DNA from: Serendipita indica DSM 11827
Lineage: Eukaryota; Basidiomycota; Agaricomycetes; Sebacinales; Serendipitaceae
Reading direction: 5' to 3'
DNA: 64,000 nt
Assembly (NCBI GenBank): GCA_910890315.1
Contig: CAJVGD010000011.1
Location: 310,001 to 374,000 of the forward strand
The position numbers and the translations under genes were made by a program. The notes below the pieces were generated by a model, which was given only the letters and a program-made list of their open reading frames with translations, was not told the DNA's origin and ran no database searches. This document shows positions 32,581 to 43,113 of the stretch, piece by piece; the first letter of the stretch is position 1; each line of letters opens with the position of its first letter.

Positions 32581-35500
32581 ATGGCACAATCACCCACAAT
32601 CGCTATTCCAAAGAAATCGACAGACGAGGTCGACTGGACAGGGCCAATCCGGGCGATTATCAAGTCATCGTATGGCGAGAATCCTGACAACTATGCTGCA
32701 GAATGTGCAGCTCTTCAGAGGTGCAGACAGGACGCCGTGCGAGGTGCTGGTAGCGATCTAACGGGTGAGTGCTCCCACTCTTCAGTGGCGTTGGCCATGG
32801 CTCATCATCCTGAACAGCGGCGTCGCTCTTGACCAAGTATTTTGGTCAGCTAGAACTCCTCGAGCTACGCTTTTCAGAGATTCGCGTCTCATTCCCATGG
32901 CGAGACGCGTTCACGTCCAAGCTCACGACGCAGACGTCCATGGCATTCGAGAAGGCGTCTATAATTTATCAAATTGCTGCGACGCACTCTTCTATCGCAA
33001 ATTCGCAGAACAGATCGGACCCAGAGGGCCTCAAGCGGGCGTACTACTACTTCCGAACGTGCGCCGGGATGCTGACGTACATCAATGACAACTTTCTACA
33101 TGCACCATCAACAGATCTCAGTCGAGAGGTCATCAAGTTTCTTGTTGGCATCACAATGGCCCAGGCAAATGAGACCTTTTACGAGACGTGCATCGACCAG
33201 CGCAAGTCCCCCACCCTCGTATCAAAAGTGGCAGCACACACAGCATTTTTGTATACGAGTCTCTGTGAAGAGGTGAAAGAGTTCTTTGGGAAGGGCATTT
33301 TTGACCGTAATTGGGTCACGTTGCTGCAGGTACGAGAGCCAAATTTCTTAGTATACTTATTTACATCCTCTAGATCAAATCCAAATACTTCACTTCCCTT
33401 ATGCATTATCATCGGGCACTCGCAGACTCGGCTGCGGGAAAGCACGGCGAGGCACTCGCCAGGTTCATCGTCGCAGAGAACAACGCCAAAGAAGCGCACA
33501 AGCTCGCATCATCTTTCGCGCCCTACTTTGTTACGACGCTCTCGACGACATTGCCGGCCGACACAGGAACTGCCATCCTTGAAATCACCAAGGCGCACTT
33601 GGCCCTCTGCACGGAGAAACATACTCAAGGCCAAAAGGACAACGACCTCATCTACAACGCCATTGTCCCTGCGGAGGCTACGCTACCCGCCATTGACAAG
33701 ATATCCGCGGTGACCCCTGTACCGATTCAAGAAGTGTACGGCACGCCCGAGGTGCAAAAGACGATTGGGCCAGACTTGTTCGCAAAGCTCATCCCTTTGA
33801 GCGTCCACGAGGGTGCGAGTGTATACTCGGAAGAAAAGGCCAAGATTGTGCGCGCAGAGGTAGAAAAGGCAGATGTGGCAGAAAGCGAGATCAAGGCAGG
33901 ACTCGAGTCGCTTGGTGTCAAGGCTGGGTTGCCCAGATATAAGGAGATTGCAGAAGGCGAGGTGGATGATTCGGTACCGCCCACTGTGCTGTCCTGGCAT
34001 GATGAAGTCAAGCGACGGGAATCAACGGATGCGGTGGAAAAGCATCTGCAAGAGTTGGACACTCTCAAGAACAACGTGACGAGGGATCTGAACGCCATTG
34101 ATGAGATGCTTGGAACAGAGAGCCGGGAGTGTGAGATGATGAGGGTATGGACGATTGAGGCGATGAATGTTTGCTTATGCGTACATAGGTGAAATTTGGG
34201 CACAAATGGACGCAGGAGCCTTCAAGTGGACCCGCGAAAGACATTCGAAAGGACCTCAAGGACCATAAAGCGACTCTTGAAGCTGCAGCACCCTCCGATC
34301 AACAGGTCTACAGCTTATGGAGTTCCATTCGGAGTGACATTACTCTCCTCGTCTCGAGATCACAGCTCGAGGGAATGTTTGCGAGCGCAGTCAGTGGGAG
34401 TGCCGCCGATCTGCTTGATGTTGGGGAAGCAGACACAGATGATGCCGAGAGGGAGAAGATGCGCAAACTCGTGCGAGAGATTGAAGAACGATTGGGCAAG
34501 ATTAACAAGATTGCCCGTGAGCGGAATGAGGTGCTCAAAGACCTGAAAGAGAAGGTGAGACCGCTTCTGATGTGCTTGATGCAGTTGACACTCTATAGGT
34601 TCAAAATGACGACGTATCTCATTTACTGCTTCTCAATAGGCGAACATCGGGTATCGAACCGACACTCTTTGCAAACGAGTTGGAAAAATTTAGACCCTAT
34701 CAGTCGAGGCTCGCGTCTACGACGCATGCCCAACAAGCCACCCTGCAGGAGATTGCGCAATTGTGGAAGAACCTCAAAGACAAGGGCGGAAAGGGAAAAG
34801 GCGCGAAGAAATGGGAGGAACGCGAAAAGCGCGTGCATGCACTCGTCAAACGATTTGGAATCGCACGAGAAGGCTATCTCGAGGTATCTGATGGCGTAAT
34901 GTACGTTGAATATGTTTCTTGGTCCGATGTGCTGGCTGATTTGATTACAGGAAAGGGTTGCAGTTCTACAAAGATTTGACAAACCTGACGAAGAAATTAC
35001 ACGATCGTGCAAATACATTTGTATCTGCACGTAATCGGGAACGAGAGTCGCTCGCTGGACGATTGGAGATTGAGACACGATTGGAAGGTGCACCCTCGAC
35101 ACCGTCTGCCGGGCCACTCTCCCCATCTCTGGGATCCGCGCCGCGTGTTCCACCGCCTCCGCCTCGACCGCTTGAATCGTCGTTTGCTTCGATGAACCTT
35201 GGAGGATCGTCTGCACCACCGCCGATGGCACCGAGCACGGTCGCCTCTCCCCCGCCAGCGCCAAACGCATGGCAACAGCATCAACGCACTGCTTCGAATG
35301 CGTATCCTCCACCACCCCAGCAGCACACCAATTCATACCCTCCTCCGCCGGCTTCCTCTGGCTATTCTTACTCGCCATACACGCAATCTCCTCCTCCTCC
35401 GCCGCCTGTTCAACAGCAACAACAAAGCTATGGATCGGGTGGCTTCCCACCTCCCCCTAATCAACAACCGGCGATCGGATCAGCACCCCCGCCTCCTGAT

Positions 35501-35989
35501 CCGTATGCAGGGATGTTTAGTTCGGGCGGTTTTTCGAACCAGTTTTCCACTGCTCCTGCTCCTCCTGTTTTATCTTCAAACGTATCGTCGCCTCTTCCTC
35601 CCCCTCCACAGCAACAATCATGGGGAGCGCCGTATAGCGGGTATCAATCGACAGCATCAGGATACGGGACACAACCACCACCGCCCCCACCACCAGCACA
35701 ATCTTATGGAGGATATACTGGATATCAATCACCACCTCCTGCGCAAAGCCAGCCGGCGTATGGTGGCTATCCGCACCAAGGGCCCGGGGCACAGGGACCT
35801 CCAGGGTCAGGAGCACCAGGTAGTGGTTATCAAAGTGGAGGGTATGGCCAACCAAGCTATCAAGCCTCTGCTCCGCCGTCTTCACAGCAACCTGGCCAGC
35901 AAGCAGCGTCGTCGTCGTCATCGTCATTCGGATATGGGATGCTTCCACCTCCTCCGGCTCCGCATGGTGGAACGTATCAATATCGATAG
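32581..35989 (+). CDS. BRO1: BRO1-domain ESCRT-associated protein
   Basis: Six exons: 32581-32764, 32818-33329, 33374-34144, 34189-34554, 34599-34900 and 34951-35989 (3174 nt, 1057 aa, in frame). Residues about 10-390 are a BRO1 domain (YGENPDNYAAECAALQRCRQ, LTKYFGQLELLELRFSEIRV, KRAYYYFRTCAGMLTYI, IKSKYFTSLMHYHRALAD). About 400-740 is a helical V-domain/ALIX-like region with heptads (REIEERLGKINKIARERNEV). The last 280 residues are Pro/Gln/Ser/Tyr-rich with many PPPP runs and SYPPP-like sites. BRO1 proteins bind Snf7 (ESCRT-III) on endosomes and recruit the deubiquitinase Doa4 for sorting of membrane cargo. Rim20/PalA has the same layout; BRO1 is preferred from the N-terminal sequence, but the choice is not final. 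Confidence 0.9.
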
Positions 35990-36507
35990 ACGAGCTGGCT
36001 GGTTGATCGGTGTCGGAATGGACGGTCGAGTCGTGGCCACACGATGTGTGCGTGGAGGCTGGGCTGCGTGATGTAAACAAGCAAAGGTTTTCCATATGTA
36101 ATACAAATTATTACGTCGATGATGGGATTGCTGAAACGATGACGTATGACCGCACAAGGCGCGAGTGAATTGGACTATGACGAATAGAGTTTTGGACGGA
36201 GGAGCAGGAATGAGAGCATGATGGTCATCGCCCCTGTTCAGAGTTGCGACCGTCTCTTGATCCTCGCCACTCCCGACGGCTACGTAACGGCCGCCGCTGC
36301 CCACTGCGCTATAAAACAGTCCGTCTAGAACTCGCCAGAACACTCAGAATTGCTGGTTCCGCCGCCTTTTGGGTTCGTCAACTTTGAGTCTTTGAGCACT
36401 GGTGACGACAAACTAACAACCCACATCCCTCCGAATAGCCAGTTCGTTGAATACACTAGAAGCCGCTTGAGCATATCCACATCAGCCTCAAACGGGCCCC
36501 CAAGACG
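35990..36507. other. Intergenic
   Basis: The 3' region of BRO1 and the upstream region of the thioredoxin-like gene. A TATAAAA lies at 36310-36316, about 190 nt before the ATG at 36508. No other feature seen. Confidence 0.45.
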
Positions 36508-36936
36508 ATGCTCCTCACTCCCCCCGCAGATTGGCTCACCAGCCCGCCAAATTTCACCGTCGAGGACCCACTTCAGGATACTATTCTTATTTTCTACGCT
36601 TCTATCGATCCCAACACAGGCGTAATGTGGTGTCCAGACTGCCGCAAGGTCAAGTCGACCATTGACTGGCTTTTTGCCGGCGAGGACAAGCCACCTGCAT
36701 ATGTCATTTACGTCGGCTCAAAAGCCGAGTGGAAGCTCCCTGCACAGAACCATTATCGCACCGATTGGAAGGTTGATGGTGTTCCGACCATGCTCAGATT
36801 CAAGAATGTGAGTCTTTTTATACTCATTGTACCCATGGAACCTTTCTAACTCGGATCATAGGGCAAAGAGGTCGCTCGTCTTGTCGAAGATGAGATCCTC
36901 GACTCGACCGCCTTGGGCCAGTTCTTCCTCGCATGA
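36508..36936 (+). CDS. Thioredoxin-like protein, TXNDC17/TRP14 type
   Basis: Two exons: 36508-36807 and 36862-36936 (375 nt, 124 aa, in frame). It has the TXNDC17 active site WCPDC at about residue 45-49, within IDPNTGVMWCPDCRKVK, and the family's KLPAQNHYRTDWKVDGVPTML segment. The second exon encodes GKEVARLVEDEI. TRP14 proteins are cytosolic oxidoreductases that reduce disulfides or nitrosothiols of specific targets with electrons from thioredoxin reductase. No targeting signal is seen. Intact. Confidence 0.92.
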
Positions 36937-37119
36937 CCTCGTTATGGTCTACCTTCAATGATACCCCTTCTACTCAAGTCGTTTATAGCCACTACAATCA
37001 TCTTTGTAGGCGCCTCCTTTTGTATCCTATTCACGGTCGTTCGTCTGAGGAGTACAGTGGCATTTTGTAGCATTTTCTATTCTATAAACGTTTGATTATT
37101 TATATTCGACGTACCGACC

Positions 37120-38736
37120 CTAATTCTGATCCTTGTTTAAACCCGTCATCTGGACCAGAACTCTTGGCCCATAGTCGAGTCGGACTTCGTTGAATGGAAA
37201 GCCTAGTCGTTTCCTAGCATTCAAGAACGATGTTGCAGCCATGTCGAATTCGATGAGGCTGAATGGAATGGACGCGGTCTCGCCCCCAAATGATATCTGT
37301 ATAGCATACAGTTGCTTGAGTGGAATATCCCATACGCCACCTTTCTCTGCAGGGGGGTTTGTTTTCATCAACTCATCTCGGAGGCAATAGAATAAGTCTA
37401 TATGGCTTTGCACTTCCGTGATCCCTGGTCGGATGCGGAGCGTGGTGAGTCGCGTCACACGACAGAGATAGCCTATAAAGGTTGGCATGGAAGTGGCGGT
37501 AGATGAGAAGGCTATGTCCAGGCAAACGGGGTCAAGTCGGAGCATGGATGCGTGCTGGTCGTTCGGTAGCCTCGGTGGCCATATACTATTCAAAACGTAC
37601 TGCAGTGACGTGTTCAATGTGGTTTCAAGCGTCTCCACGACCAACTTTTCCAAGTGGGGAGCGACCAAGGTGAGCAGAGGAGAAGAATGAGAGCATGTGA
37701 TGGTCTCAAGCTGCATTAATGTGATACTCCTCGTTGGAGAAAAGTTTGGCAACTTCGTTGCCACTTCCAATTCTCTCAGTTTTGGGCTGTTCACCGGCCA
37801 CTCCGCACCCACTCCTCCCCCAGCGACGAGACAAAATTTGACGAGTGACGGTAGTTCAATAGGCGGGTCTACGATGGGTGCGTAGTCTAGGTTGAGCGCA
37901 AGGGTGTGTAATGATGTACAAGTGACGAGCAGTTGACGAGGTAGTTGGCCACTTGCTCCAGCCAAAATCAATCTCTGCAACCGAGGAAGCCCGTTACCAA
38001 TATCTAGTTTAGACGCAACTTCCGTGGTTGTAGCTAATGTGCGCAGTGTTGTTGATTGGCGTACAGCTTGTTGGACCGACTGCCTTCGTACGGTGAAGAG
38101 CTGCTGCAGCTCGCTGAAATCCCATTGGATATTCGGAAGTTGATTCATGCCCGGTATCGGTGGCTCGGAGTACAAGCGAAGTTTAATGGTAGGTTTGTGT
38201 CTGTGAATGAGGTCGAGAAGAAGCTTCAGCTGGGAGACGGGTAGCTGTCCGACGCGAAGGTCAGTCAGTCTTGACTCGGAGTACTTGAGATACGCTTGTA
38301 ACTGCTCTTCGCTCGCACACCTTATGTATGTATATGGCGGTACATCGGTGAGTGGCGGATGGCCGAGATAAATTGCCTTCCACAGTCGGCTAGTACCTAT
38401 TGCGGCGATCCTCCATGCCCTACATACGTGCATAAACGTCCAGACGCTCCCCTGGTTCCGGAAAACATGGAACTCTACGATCACAGAGAGAATTTCAGGA
38501 GGAATTCGGCGAAGTGGGGATGTGAGCGCCTTTGCATATAGCAAAGCGGCATTCTCCTGTTGTATATGCACCTCGAGCTTTTGAGTGAGGGCTTCCTTCA
38601 TCTGGTCGAGTGGCTCGCATACGGTTGTTTGTTGAAGGGCTATCAGCTCTCGGATTCTCAGAGCATCGTTTCCACCAAGTTCTGAAGAGAGCTTGAAACT
38701 GTATATTTCGCTTCGCAGACTCTGCTTTGGTATCAA
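37120..38736 (-). CDS. F-box/LRR protein
   Basis: Single exon, 538 aa. A coiled-coil-like N-terminus (about 20-65) leads into the F-box core near 66-115 (LTSPLRRIPPEILSVIVEF, VCRAWRIAAIGTSRLWKAIYL). The leucine-rich part has LRTLATTTEVAS, LHTLALNLDYA and LRELEVATKLPN. The C-terminus carries LNARKRLGFPFNEVRLDYG, the local version of the shared R..(G)(I/F)P signature. It is more distant from the other coiled-coil F-box proteins but has the same order of parts. Predicted SCF adaptor. Confidence 0.82.
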   Translation of the reverse strand: MIPKQSLRSEIYSFKLSSELGGNDALRIRELIALQQTTVCEPLDQMKEALTQKLEVHIQQENAALLYAKALTSPLRRIPPEILSVIVEFHVFRNQGSVWTFMHVCRAWRIAAIGTSRLWKAIYLGHPPLTDVPPYTYIRCASEEQLQAYLKYSESRLTDLRVGQLPVSQLKLLLDLIHRHKPTIKLRLYSEPPIPGMNQLPNIQWDFSELQQLFTVRRQSVQQAVRQSTTLRTLATTTEVASKLDIGNGLPRLQRLILAGASGQLPRQLLVTCTSLHTLALNLDYAPIVDPPIELPSLVKFCLVAGGGVGAEWPVNSPKLRELEVATKLPNFSPTRSITLMQLETITCSHSSPLLTLVAPHLEKLVVETLETTLNTSLQYVLNSIWPPRLPNDQHASMLRLDPVCLDIAFSSTATSMPTFIGYLCRVTRLTTLRIRPGITEVQSHIDLFYCLRDELMKTNPPAEKGGVWDIPLKQLYAIQISFGGETASIPFSLIEFDMAATSFLNARKRLGFPFNEVRLDYGPRVLVQMTGLNKDQN

Positions 38737-39310
38737 TTCGCGTCAATATAATGAGAAAGAGGGTACCGGTTGATGTAGCAGAGCTTCGACTGCTCGTAAG
38801 AGCCTGAGCAGGCTCGCAAGGCCCTCGTCCAACTGACTCTCGTTGTTCATTGCCACAAAAGATAGTTACTAGATATGCAGCGATTATATTGCAGCGATGT
38901 CTGGTTGCTCGGAAATTGGAGAACGTCCAACCTGTCTAGCGCACCTGCCACCGTAGGCGAGCCATCCATCCCTAGTGACAATAGCAAAGCAATGAGAAGT
39001 TGCCCCTAAAGATCAGCAGCTACAGCCTAAACCCTGGGCGTCGTGTTTTTGCGCATTCTAAAGACGTGACCCGCAATTTCACTCGACCATGGCAAGTCAT
39101 GAGTCATTGATTATATATGGATATATACAACCGCGGGAAGAAGGAAACCAGGTATAAAGCGAGGGCCCAGCCATGGGAGCAAGCAGTCTCGCCGGTTAAT
39201 CTGACAGTCGTATCGGGCAAGGCTATGAACTATTGAGGGATTCATCATTACGTATTTCGCGATCACTCACTAAATAGATGAGGCAGCAATCGAGGAAGAG
39301 TCAAGATGGC
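38737..39310. other. Intergenic
   Basis: Upstream of the F-box gene at 37120-38736. TATATA-rich around 39110-39130. No gene seen. Confidence 0.4.
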
Positions 39311-40837
39311 TTATTGGTTGCTCGTGCAATCCTCGAGGATGTCGTAGCCAATCTCCAAATAACGCAATGGAATGCCAGCTGACTTCCTCGCCTCTGCAAA
39401 CTCGCGGGCGCGATGTGTGAGTGCAGAGCGGCTGACTCTACGTAATCCGGAGAAAGTGATGACGAGAGATTCGAGGGTTCTCGAAATGGCAATACCGGAA
39501 TGGATACGTTTCTGCTCTACCTTTAGAACCTTGAAGAGCTCGACAGAGTGTACAATCCCATGCAATCTGAGTTTAACACAGCGCGTGAGAGTTGCCAGAG
39601 CCTTCGCAAGCAGCTTTTGGTCAACACGCATGTTTCTGAGATGTAGCACGCATGGATTGAAGCGCTCTTCTCTGGGCCTATTGACCCAAAGCCGCGAGAG
39701 TAGATTGTCGTTATCCTCGAAACAGACTGAATTCCATGGACCTGAAATTTTCAGATCTTCCAAGTTCGGAACCTTGAATACAGGAAGGTGTATATCTGCA
39801 CTCGATCCGGTGTAATCGAATATCCTCAGTCTTGGGAGTACGATATCGGTGTGGATGATGGAATCCGAACGTCCGGTGTATTCGAGGGAGAGCTTCATGA
39901 TATTGGGGCAGTCGATCGGCCAGAATGGAGTGCATGACCTAAGAACCAGATACCAGAGCTGGGGCATTAGAATTGGATTGGCCTGCGGATTTAGCTCGCA
40001 GTCTTGCAGTGTAAGATCGCTCACGCGCTCACACAGGATAAGGATTCGACCTAAGACTGTACCGTCTACCTTGCTTATATGAAGCTTGCGCAGGCGGCCC
40101 CAGAGAGGCAGGGATTGAAATGGCTTCAGCTGACTTCCTCTGATGCGAAGTATGGCGAGCTTCCGAGATTCTAAGATGGCTCGTTTGAGTAAACGATCAT
40201 CTTCCGTCTCAATCTCCTCCAGACCGGTCAAGTCCCAAGAGTCGAAGAGCGCTGAGGCCAACTGATGAATGTTGGTTACTCGTAGGGACCGGGCTCGGGG
40301 AGATGGGAAATGTTCTCTGACCGAGTTGAAGAGTGCAGTCACATGGGATTCATAAGACCCAAAAATGGCATCGAAGCTGATGCTGAGCGGCAACCCCTCG
40401 CTACGCGTGAATGCACGAAGTAGCTGTTTTTCCGTTCCACATCGAGCTACTCCATCTGAACTCAGGTAGTGATATCCCATTTGAACCTCGATAGTACTCC
40501 ATATCTCTCCGGCGAGCTTCGCTGCTCTGTGCCACCTTCTACAAACGAGCATGGCTGCTTGGAGAGAGCCATAGTTGCCGCATATATGATATACTAGGAT
40601 CATAGAAATGATCTCCAAGGGTAGACGTTTCGCAGGAGAGGTTGACTCCATCAACGACTGCTTTATTATGTCGGACAGAGCATCGAGAGCTACTAGCTGC
40701 TTCTGAAGCTGTTCTCGTTTGACTCCGAAAGCTTTAAAGGTTGCTCTCAGCCTTTCGGGCGTGTAAGTCTGGTGAATTTGGCGAATCCGGGCAAGTCTTT
40801 CTTGACTTGTCTTGGGCACAAGCCGTGTATAATCCAT
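39311..40837 (-). CDS. F-box/LRR protein
   Basis: Single exon, 508 aa. N-terminal helix (RLARIRQIHQTYTPERLRAT) and coiled coil (about 35-70), then the F-box core at 68-115 (AKRLPLEIISMILVYHICG, VCRRWHRAAKLAGEIWSTI). LRR-like segments: LRKLHISKVDG, VSDLTLQDCEL, LWYLVLRSCTPFWPIDCPN. The CTPFWPIDCPN block ties it closely to the pseudogenes at 41294-42838 and 49015-50374. C-terminal LTRCVKLRLHGIV and RKSAGIPLRYLEI. Intact, and the best living relative of that subfamily in the window. Confidence 0.83.
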   Translation of the reverse strand: MDYTRLVPKTSQERLARIRQIHQTYTPERLRATFKAFGVKREQLQKQLVALDALSDIIKQSLMESTSPAKRLPLEIISMILVYHICGNYGSLQAAMLVCRRWHRAAKLAGEIWSTIEVQMGYHYLSSDGVARCGTEKQLLRAFTRSEGLPLSISFDAIFGSYESHVTALFNSVREHFPSPRARSLRVTNIHQLASALFDSWDLTGLEEIETEDDRLLKRAILESRKLAILRIRGSQLKPFQSLPLWGRLRKLHISKVDGTVLGRILILCERVSDLTLQDCELNPQANPILMPQLWYLVLRSCTPFWPIDCPNIMKLSLEYTGRSDSIIHTDIVLPRLRIFDYTGSSADIHLPVFKVPNLEDLKISGPWNSVCFEDNDNLLSRLWVNRPREERFNPCVLHLRNMRVDQKLLAKALATLTRCVKLRLHGIVHSVELFKVLKVEQKRIHSGIAISRTLESLVITFSGLRRVSRSALTHRAREFAEARKSAGIPLRYLEIGYDILEDCTSNQ

Positions 40838-41293
40838 GATATGTTGAAACCTATCCCTTTAGCCAGCTATGAATCGTAAGAATGGATATAGAGCTTTCCG
40901 AACCAGGTTCACTGACAGATTCCGACTCACGACGAGGTCGATCTCAACTGTCGACGAGATGTCTCCAACCGTTGTTCTAGCGATTAATGGAGACCGAAAT
41001 AATATAATATGATATTCTAAGGGACAAAAAGTTGCGTCCGCTCGAAAACGTTGCTACCGGCAGAGAACAAGCAACGAGACTGTCAAGCGGAGAGCTGCCA
41101 CCGCCAATTCCCCAAAGTGATCATGTCATATGAGGACTGAATGGAGAATGTTATAGCCATTAAATATCAAGGACATTTCTACTCAGCAAGATAAATTTAT
41201 CAATTCAGGCGAAAAACGCGGGAAATGGGAGACAGGAAGGTCACTTAAATGAACAAGTGAAGGGGACGCAAATTAGAAACATTTGGACCATCA
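40838..41293. other. Intergenic
   Basis: From about 41148 on, the sequence is similar to 48860-49014, the matching flank of the second F-box pseudogene. No gene. Confidence 0.5.
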
Positions 41294-42838
41294 TTAGTTA
41301 TCTCCGATGACCTTGGAGTTGACAACCAGGCTAAGGAAGGGCATTCCAGCTGCCTGTCTGGACCTGACAAATCGTCGTGCAGTGTCCAGAACGGTATCAC
41401 TGCATCCCTGAGTACATGTAATGTCCAGCGATATGAGAGACTCCAGAGGAGTCTCTTGCTCTCCAGTGAAAGTCCTCACTTCATGAGCAGGGCTGAACAC
41501 CTCGAAGAGCTCGTCCCTCTGCACGACGTGGAATAGATCAAGCTTAATGCAACGGGTCAGCGTGGAGAGGGCTCCGACGAGGGCTTTGACATTGACTTGA
41601 AGCAAAATTATTTCAAAAGAGATGGGATCGAGACGCTGTTCTGCGGGTTTATTGATCCATGTACGCAACAGAAGATCCTCGCCATCATGATCAGAGGGGG
41701 CGTAAATGGTCAATTTCTCCAAATTTGGAGCTTGAAATATGTCAGGTTGAGGTTTCACTCCGTCAACAGTGTACGTGAGCTTGTTCAGCCTGGGCAGGAT
41801 GACACTTTTGAGAGATGGTTGCGAGCATGTTTGCATAATTGAAAGTTCGACGAAGTTGGGGCAATCTATGGGCCAAAATGGGTTGCACCATTCTAGAGAC
41901 AGCAATTGGAGCTGAGGCAAGGAGATCCTGACCACGTCCTCGTCCACGCGGCACCATCGCAAGTGGAGATATTGCAAGGGTGTACAGAGGGGGAGGATTT
42001 CCGAGAGAGCCGAGTCGGAGCTTCCCTCAGTTCGAAGACTGCGTAGCCGTCTCCATATCTCTGGATCTTGGACCTCGTGAAGCATAGATCCGGCCAAGCC
42101 AAGCGCGACGATCCGGCTGGATTCGACGACTGCTCGTCTAATCAAGTCGTTATTCCTTGTTTCAATCTCCTCGAGGAGATTCAAATCCCAGGATGCCGAC
42201 AGTGTTGTATACCATGAGCTGAGAGTGTCCGGCGAGTCTAGCCACAACGCTCATGCGCGAGGTGTTTCGACGGTCTCTTCAATCACCTTGATGAGACTTT
42301 GGACGTGGAACTGTGATGTACCTTTATCTGTAATGCTCAGAGGCAAACCTCTACTGCGCTTGAGTGCGGCCAATAGTTGTGGCTTGGTCCCACATTTCAG
42401 CACACCGTAACATAGTCTGTCATGTGTTGCTCCTGTTGTGAGGTGGATGTAGCTCCAGACCTCTCCAGTAAGAATCGCTGCTGTGTGCCAAGCTTTGCAG
42501 ACGAGCATGGTCGCTAATAAAGGGCCATCGCTGGCGCAAATGTGATGGAAGATAACGATGGAAATGGCTTCCAACTCGTCTCTTTGACCCTCGTCTCCCT
42601 GGCGCCGATCCTTGCCAAGGATCGTCTGTCCCGGTAGTTGAATGACGAGATGGTCGAGCTCGATGTCACGCTTTCCCGAGGACGGGAACGGGAACGTGAG
42701 CGCGACAAACGTGGACGCGGGCACAAGAAGCGCTTTAGCGTCGAGTGGTGGAGGCGCAGTTTGAGCATGTCCCGGAGTAAAGAGGCAGAGGAGAACGTCG
42801 AATTGTTGAGCGTGTCGCCTGCGTGATGACACTGCCAT
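41294..42838 (-). pseudogene. F-box gene with one in-frame stop (copy A)
   Basis: Two stretches in the same frame, 42838-42254 and 42250-41294, are separated by a TGA at 42253-42251. Neither a shift nor an intron is needed: ETPRA, stop, ALWLDSPDTL continues smoothly. In copy B (49015-50374) the same place reads TPRARAL, so the stop replaced an Arg codon. The F-box core is KAWHTAAILTGEVW. The LRR part includes WCNPFWPIDCPN and LTRCIKLDLFHVV, with C-terminal RQAAGMPFLSL. The start region (from Met 42838) is unusual and lacks the RLPLE box, so the 5' end may be altered. If the sequence is right it yields a truncated product. Confidence 0.75.
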
Positions 42839-43113
42839 CGGCTCTCCATGTTTTGGTGAAACCCGGACGGACGGACGGGCCTCGTCTTTTTTTATCGCGG
42901 TACTTTTCTACCGCGCTCAATCGCCCCTTTAGATTATCGTGCGACTAGGGCTCTGCGAGGCCGTACGTAACCCGAGTCTTCGGTGCCAAGATTGAAGAGT
43001 AATTTACTTGCGTTTGCAAACTTGGTCATGTTGTTGTGACTGCTATATCGCTCTCCACGGGTCGAGGCTGATAGGTAGACGCCGAACAGATCTTGAACTC
43101 ATCCACCGCCACG

